A stretch of 20,563 bases of DNA from Litorimonas sp964610115 (GTDB lineage Bacteria; Pseudomonadota; Alphaproteobacteria; Caulobacterales; Maricaulaceae): the NCBI GenBank assembly GCA_964610115.1, contig CAZSUW010000045.1, positions 1-20,563 on the forward strand, written 5' to 3'. Of the stretch, positions 16,562 through 20,563 are shown one piece after another (positions within the stretch are counted from its first letter, which is position 1; each line of letters begins with the position of its first letter). The notes beneath the pieces are model-generated. The model was not told the origin of the DNA, made no database searches, and saw only the letters and a list, made by a program, of their open reading frames with translations. The position numbers were made by a program, and so were the translations under genes.

Positions 16562-17990
16562 GGTAGTCCCAAGGCGGCAGTGTGTGTTCCGCGTCGATGA
16601 GCATAATGGTCCTCTCGGTATGCATATCCGTGAAGACGTCGTGGGGAAGTTCGTCGAGAAAACTAAAGGACTGGGGTTGATCGGAAAGGTTAGCAACAAA
16701 AACAACCGTATTGTCGCCTTTGCGCCGGACAAAGCTCAAAATGTTCGTTGGATTGTCATTCGTAATCATCTCCATCCGGCCACCCCAATCGCCATTGTGC
16801 AGCGCGGGGTTATTGGTCTTCAGTTTGACCAGATCTTTCAGAAAGCCATTAATCGGGTCATCGCAATTCCAAACGATCGGGTCTTTTTCAAAGAATTCCA
16901 GCGAGTTAGGATTGGCGCATTCCTGACCGTTATAGATCAGCGGAATGCCCTCGCCGGTGAAAGACAAAACTTTGGCGAGTTCGTAAGCGTCGCCATAAAT
17001 ATCTTGGGGCAGGCCGTCCCACGTATTCTGGTCGTGATTATCGGTATAGGCCATGCGCATCGCGCCAATGGGCCAATCGCTTTGATAGTCCGCATAATAG
17101 CCCGCCAGATCAGCGGCGTTCGCGTCGCCTTTGACGATGTCCTGCATGATCTCTTTCCAGCGCCAGGCGTAAGTGGCGCTGAAGGCGTGTTCGTGCAGCT
17201 CGGGCTGCTGCCATTCCGCCAGCATGAAGGTCGGCTTCACGGCGTCCAGGCGCGGGCGGACCGCGTTCCAGAATGATGTCGGCACCATGCCCGCCACATC
17301 ACAGCGATAGCCATCAATGCCGACCTCCTCGACCCAATAGACAAGCGCGTCGCTCATATATTGGCGTAAATCCGCATTGTCGAAATTCAGGTCGGCCACA
17401 TCTTCCCAATCTGTTTCGGGCGGATGCTGCATATTGCCGTCCGCGTCGCGCGTGTACCAATCGGGATGTTCCGTGATCAGCGGATTGTCCCACGCCGTAT
17501 GATTGGCGACCCAGTCAATAATCACCTTCATGCCCATGCCCTGCGCCGCGTCGACAAGCGCTTTGAAGTCGTCCAATGTGCCAAGTTCAGGGTTCACGCC
17601 GAGATAGTCTTTAACCGCATAGGGGCTACCCAGCGGGCCTTTGCGCTTTTCCTCGCCAATGGGGTGGATGGGCATTAGCCAGAGAATATCAACGCCCAAG
17701 TCTTTGATCCGGGGCAGGTCTTCGCGCACCGCGTCGAACGTCCCGGCTTCAGAATATTGGCGCGTATTGATTTGATAAATCACGGCGTCGCGCGACCAAT
17801 CGGGGTGGATGACGGATGAGGTTGTCTTCGCCACAATGGGCTGCGCCTCTCCCTGATCTCCGGCCACAGGCACAGGCACTGGCCCTGCCGCAGGCACCTC
17901 TGCGTCCGGAACGGGCGCGTTGGCCACGCAAGCGACTAAGGCCAAGTTCAGCGTCAGCGCGGCACTCAGCAAGATAATAGGCTTCATCAT
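16542..17990 (-). CDS. GH13 alpha-amylase-family lipoprotein
   Basis: A 482-residue secreted glycoside hydrolase acting on alpha-glucan. The N-terminus is a lipoprotein signal ending in LVAC (lipidated Cys21). The +2 residue is Val, not Asp, which by the E. coli rule favours the outer membrane. Residues 22-58 are a Pro/Ala/Val-rich tether, then the GH13 barrel starts. Catalytic motifs: DGYRCDVAG (Asp231), AEW (Glu259) and TDNHDQ (Asp320), with IIDWVANH as the early conserved region. The exact subfamily and substrate (starch, maltodextrin, pullulan) cannot be decided. The ATG at 17990 has a perfect AAAGGAGG six bases upstream that overlaps the stop of the preceding acetylesterase gene, so the two are coupled. 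Confidence 0.9.
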   Translation of the reverse strand: MMKPIILLSAALTLNLALVACVANAPVPDAEVPAAGPVPVPVAGDQGEAQPIVAKTTSSVIHPDWSRDAVIYQINTRQYSEAGTFDAVREDLPRIKDLGVDILWLMPIHPIGEEKRKGPLGSPYAVKDYLGVNPELGTLDDFKALVDAAQGMGMKVIIDWVANHTAWDNPLITEHPDWYTRDADGNMQHPPETDWEDVADLNFDNADLRQYMSDALVYWVEEVGIDGYRCDVAGMVPTSFWNAVRPRLDAVKPTFMLAEWQQPELHEHAFSATYAWRWKEIMQDIVKGDANAADLAGYYADYQSDWPIGAMRMAYTDNHDQNTWDGLPQDIYGDAYELAKVLSFTGEGIPLIYNGQECANPNSLEFFEKDPIVWNCDDPINGFLKDLVKLKTNNPALHNGDWGGRMEMITNDNPTNILSFVRRKGDNTVVFVANLSDQPQSFSFLDELPHDVFTDMHTERTIMLIDAEHTLPPWDYRVFTRG

Positions 17991-17996
17991 CGCTCG

Positions 17997-18004
17997 CCTC
18001 CTTT
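17997..18004 (-). promoter_or_regulatory. Strong Shine-Dalgarno of the amylase gene overlapping the upstream stop codon
   Basis: AAAGGAGG on the minus strand, six bases before the ATG at 17990. It is the best ribosome-binding site in the window. It overlaps the TAA of the SASA gene (18005-18003), fixing the amylase start and suggesting high, coupled expression. Confidence 0.75.
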
Positions 18005-18971
18005 ACGCATCATGCGGTGGGCAGGCGGGCTCTAATCCCAGCACGGCCTCGGCGAAGGCTTCGCCCAGCGTGATATAATTCGGGGTCAGATAGTGCCACG
18101 GGTCATCTTCTGGAAATTGAAACGCTTCCGTGACGCTGACGATAGCGGCACACGGATCGCTATCGGCATAGGCGTTTTGCGCGGCGATGACCTCTGGCGA
18201 AAACGTCATGATCCGCGTCTCTGGCGTATCGCCGGAATCTTTGATTTGTCCGATCACGACAGGCAGGTCATCCGTCCAAAGCGCGGCGCGCAATAAGTGC
18301 ATCATGCCTTCAAGATTATCGCGATAGGCGGCGGCCGTTTCGGCTGTATGCGCGGCGTCCGACTCGCCTTGCATCCAGATTATGCCTTTAGGGGTCAGCC
18401 GGTCCACGACACCATCGCCATCAATATCGGCCGTGCGCAGGGCGCGTGAAATCGCAGTTAGCGCATTGTCATAACTATTGCGGCCATTGCCTGCCGTATA
18501 GTCCAGCGCCCAATCGCCATAGCCTGATGCGCCCAATGCCAGCGAAGTCCCGCCGCGAGACGCCTTGATAATCGCGATATTTTTTTCAGGCGCTAAGTCT
18601 TTTAAACGTTTTGCAAAGCTCAGTTCTGGTCCGAACCGGTTGGACAGAGCGTTGGTTTGCCCATCGCTGGAAAACCCGATTCCGAAACCCGGCATCATTG
18701 GCGCCCAAACGCCGAGCCCGCCGCCCGTCTCGCCATTATTCGCGCCGGGATGACCCGCATAGATATAGGTGCCGTCTTGCAAGCCTGTCAGCTCTGGCGG
18801 CAGTTGGTAAGTAAATCCAAACCCGTCCATATTGGACTGTCCGGCCAGAAAGTAGACATCGAAGTCCTTCCCTTGCGCCTCTGATTGCCACTCTGGGGTT
18901 GGCGCGTTTTGACAGGCGCCCAGCAAAGACGCGGCGACCATGACAGTCAGGCATAAGGCTGTTTTATTCAT
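18003..18971 (-). CDS. SASA-type (sialate O-acetylesterase family) carbohydrate esterase lipoprotein
   Basis: A 322-residue exported esterase. The signal peptide ends in LLGAC (Cys20, +2 Gln), a lipoprotein box without an inner-membrane retention signal. The SGNH-type SASA domain shows the nucleophile block FLAGQSNMDG (Ser46), the oxyanion/Gly block ASRGGTSL, WMQGESDA at 200-207, and a C-terminal DPWHY (Asp290, His293) supplying the rest of the triad. Members remove acetyl groups from sialic acid or plant and algal polysaccharides; nothing here implies sialic acid. Next to an amylase, an acetylated glucan or mixed algal polysaccharide is the natural guess. ATG at 18971 overlaps the CE1 gene stop as ATGA, with GGAGAAG upstream. 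Confidence 0.8.
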   Translation of the reverse strand: MNKTALCLTVMVAASLLGACQNAPTPEWQSEAQGKDFDVYFLAGQSNMDGFGFTYQLPPELTGLQDGTYIYAGHPGANNGETGGGLGVWAPMMPGFGIGFSSDGQTNALSNRFGPELSFAKRLKDLAPEKNIAIIKASRGGTSLALGASGYGDWALDYTAGNGRNSYDNALTAISRALRTADIDGDGVVDRLTPKGIIWMQGESDAAHTAETAAAYRDNLEGMMHLLRAALWTDDLPVVIGQIKDSGDTPETRIMTFSPEVIAAQNAYADSDPCAAIVSVTEAFQFPEDDPWHYLTPNYITLGEAFAEAVLGLEPACPPHDA

Positions 18972-19933
18972 CGTTCTTCTCCGCCTTCCACGGGCTTATC
19001 AGCGAGCAAAAATTGTAGCGGGACATGGACGCGGTTGCGCCAGGCGCGTTCTGAATGATCATCGCCTTCATATTTTCGCGTGGTCCAGTTCACGCCGCGC
19101 TCATACCCGGCCGCTTCGACCGCCGCGTCCATCCGGTCCTGATAACCCTCATAATTATAGTCGAGCGTCTTGGTGCCATAATCAAAGTAAAGGCGATGCG
19201 TGGCCGGATCCGGCAGGCGCGTGGCGAACCAATCAACAAGCACACCATCACCGGCCGGAAAATGGGTAGAGACCATGCCCGCCTTGCAAAACACGTCCGG
19301 ATATTCGCTCACCGCATAGAGCGAGATCAAGCCGCCCATAGAACTGCCCATGACCGTTGTGTTCGCACAATCGGGCTTAGTGCGATAATCCGCATCGATC
19401 CGCGGTTTGATTTCCTCGACCAGAAAGGCAAGATAATTATCCGCGTTTAGCTCCGTGTCGTTCACCCCGAACGCATTGCGGAAATCTTCCCCATGATCCA
19501 GCCCCGCTTTTTGCGGAAAGTAATCGCGGTTGCGGGTCGTCTCATCACTGTGAACGCCCACGACAATCACGTCGAGGCCGAGCGCTGTCAGCGCTTCATC
19601 CACCCCCCAATCCCAGCCCGCATATTTGGACTGTTCGGGGTCAAACAGGTTCTGTCCGTCATGCATATAAAGGACGGGATAGGTCGCGTCCGGCACACTG
19701 GCATAAGAAGGCGGCAGCCAGACTTCCACCTCGCGCCTTGTGACGCGATCCGACGTGACGGTAAAACGCTCGACCGTGCCAGTCACGCCGCGATAATCGC
19801 CAGCGGGCGTGTCGGCGCGCACTTCGGTGCGGTAATCCCAGTCGATGAGCTCCTCACCATTATTGTCCGATGCCGCCGGAGCACAAGCCGCGAGGGTGAG
19901 GGCGACAGCTGAGAGGGGAAAAACAAACTTCAT
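18968..19933 (-). CDS. CE1-like (enterochelin esterase/esterase D family) alpha/beta-hydrolase lipoprotein
   Basis: A 321-residue exported alpha/beta hydrolase. From MKFVFP the signal peptide ends in LAAC (Cys17, +2 Ala), again an outer-membrane-type lipoprotein. Then follow a beta-rich N-terminal segment (about 50-75), VLYMHDGQNLF, the nucleophile elbow GSSMGG (Ser198) and GDDHSERAW (His293). This order is that of the putative esterase family that includes CE1 feruloyl/acetyl esterases and enterochelin esterases. The start at 19933 is preferred over 19948 because it gives an ATGA overlap with the preceding stop and a compact signal peptide. The substrate is unknown; in this operon an ester-decorated glycan is likely. 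Confidence 0.8.
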   Translation of the reverse strand: MKFVFPLSAVALTLAACAPAASDNNGEELIDWDYRTEVRADTPAGDYRGVTGTVERFTVTSDRVTRREVEVWLPPSYASVPDATYPVLYMHDGQNLFDPEQSKYAGWDWGVDEALTALGLDVIVVGVHSDETTRNRDYFPQKAGLDHGEDFRNAFGVNDTELNADNYLAFLVEEIKPRIDADYRTKPDCANTTVMGSSMGGLISLYAVSEYPDVFCKAGMVSTHFPAGDGVLVDWFATRLPDPATHRLYFDYGTKTLDYNYEGYQDRMDAAVEAAGYERGVNWTTRKYEGDDHSERAWRNRVHVPLQFLLADKPVEGGEER

Positions 19934-20550
19934 TGATTTAAGGCCCATGTCACAAGCGGAAGCTGGTCATTGCCAAAATAAAGGCGTTCGCCGCCTTTGA
20001 ACGGAACAAAGATGGAGGGCGACCCAAATGCGCCGCGCGCAATCGCTTCATCCGTATTTCGGCGCAGATGGGCTTTGATCTCTGGCGTGGCGATCTGGGC
20101 TTTTAACGCGTCGCCATCGAGGCCAATGTAGGCGGCGACCCCCACCAAAACTTCAACGTCGTCCAAGTTAACTTTGTGCGTGTAATGGGCGTCAAAGGCC
20201 GCCTCCATAAAGGCGAGCAGCTTGGCCTGATCGGCTTCCAGACAACAACACATGCGCATGGCGTAGACAGACCGCAGCGGGAAATGCGGCCCCGGGAAAT
20301 TCATCGGCACGTTGGACCACGCCGCCCAATCCAGCAGGCTTTGATAAAACTGCTTCCATTTCGGCGTCCCAAAATCCCGCGCGCGTGCTTCGGGATAGGC
20401 AGCATTGACCTGATTATGAATGCCGCCGACCAGAAAAGGCCGCCAGACAATCTCCACGCCCATCTCGGCCATCATGGGTCGGATATTGTGGAACGCCAGA
20501 CAGGTCCAAGGGGAGGAGAGGTCGAAGAAAAACTCGATCTGTTTTGTCAT
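19930..20550 (-). CDS. 2-hydroxychromene-2-carboxylate isomerase / kappa-class GST-like protein (DsbA fold)
   Basis: A 206-residue thioredoxin-fold protein with the N-terminal strand EFFFDLSSPW, whose Ser13-Pro14 takes the place of the CxxC of DsbA, and a C-terminal GAFGSPSIFV carrying the cis-proline. Both are hallmarks of HCCA isomerases and kappa GSTs, and the length fits. These are cytoplasmic glutathione-dependent enzymes; the annotated naphthalene-pathway reaction is rarely the true role, and here no aromatic pathway is nearby. ATG at 20550 overlaps an upstream TGA as ATGA, with GGGG about nine bases before. Its stop overlaps the CE1 esterase start as ATGA, so it belongs to the same translationally coupled run despite the different theme. 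Confidence 0.8.
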   Translation of the reverse strand: MTKQIEFFFDLSSPWTCLAFHNIRPMMAEMGVEIVWRPFLVGGIHNQVNAAYPEARARDFGTPKWKQFYQSLLDWAAWSNVPMNFPGPHFPLRSVYAMRMCCCLEADQAKLLAFMEAAFDAHYTHKVNLDDVEVLVGVAAYIGLDGDALKAQIATPEIKAHLRRNTDEAIARGAFGSPSIFVPFKGGERLYFGNDQLPLVTWALNQ

Positions 20551-20563
20551 TCTGTTGCCCCAT
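20547..20563 (-). CDS. Possible 3' end of an upstream gene of the same operon (only last codons visible)
   Basis: In the frame ending at the TGA of 20549-20547 the last codons read Gly-Ala-Thr-Glu-stop. This TGA forms an ATGA overlap with the next start, the same junction type as the two that follow downstream. Five codons cannot prove a gene, so this rests on the junction pattern. Confidence 0.3.

Noticed and set aside
16562..16732. N-terminal extension of the DUF6445-like protein to an ATG at 16732
   Set aside because: It would overlap the amylase by about 190 bases with a low-complexity unconserved stretch; the GTG at 16561 has a Shine-Dalgarno.
1..20563. tRNA, rRNA, CRISPR, insertion sequence or prophage signals
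   Set aside because: No cloverleaf-like sequence, regular spaced repeat, transposase or integrase motif was seen on either strand by eye.

Overview
The window looks like chromosomal DNA of a marine-type alphaproteobacterium, most probably of the Maricaulales/Hyphomonadaceae/Caulobacterales group. That placement is inferred from protein resemblance, coding style and the mix of families (GlgX-MalQ, CRTAC1-type FG-GAP protein, DUF6445-like protein, lipoprotein glucan enzymes). No rRNA or other marker gene is present. It is densely coded: no gene-free stretch exceeds about 250 bases, and two convergent gene pairs touch stop-to-stop. Two runs of exactly 100 N interrupt the sequence and cut into genes.

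Layout. (1) Positions 1-1085, minus: an SbcD/YhaO-like metallophosphoesterase that runs off the left edge. (2) 1191-1553, plus: a small four-helix membrane protein. (3) 1554-6211, minus: glgP then glgB. (4) 6212-6454: a divergent control region with a perfect 12-bp palindrome. (5) 6455-14285, plus: glgC, glgA, a glgX-malQ gene fusion and pgm, whose end is lost in the second N run. (6) 14394-15899, plus: a secreted-type seven-repeat FG-GAP/ASPIC-UnbV protein whose front is lost in the same N run. (7) 15896-20563, minus: a tightly coupled operon, read right to left: the tail of an unseen gene, a kappa-GST/HCCA-isomerase-like protein, a CE1-like esterase lipoprotein, a SASA-type acetylesterase lipoprotein, a GH13 amylase lipoprotein, and a DUF6445-like possible 2-oxoglutarate/iron oxygenase.

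How it works together. Pgm, GlgC and GlgA make ADP-glucose and linear glucan and GlgB branches it. GlgP and the GlgX-MalQ fusion take it apart, and Pgm links glucose-1-P to central metabolism. The minus-strand operon looks like an envelope system that hydrolyses and de-esterifies external alpha-glucan, so storage and uptake/degradation modules lie back to back.

The most striking hidden signal is not a gene. A perfect 16-bp parS sequence (TGTTTCACGTGAAACA, inside a 20-bp perfect palindrome) sits within the glgP coding sequence at 5144-5159. This suggests that the chromosomal ParB/Smc loading region, and probably the replication origin, is near this glycogen locus.
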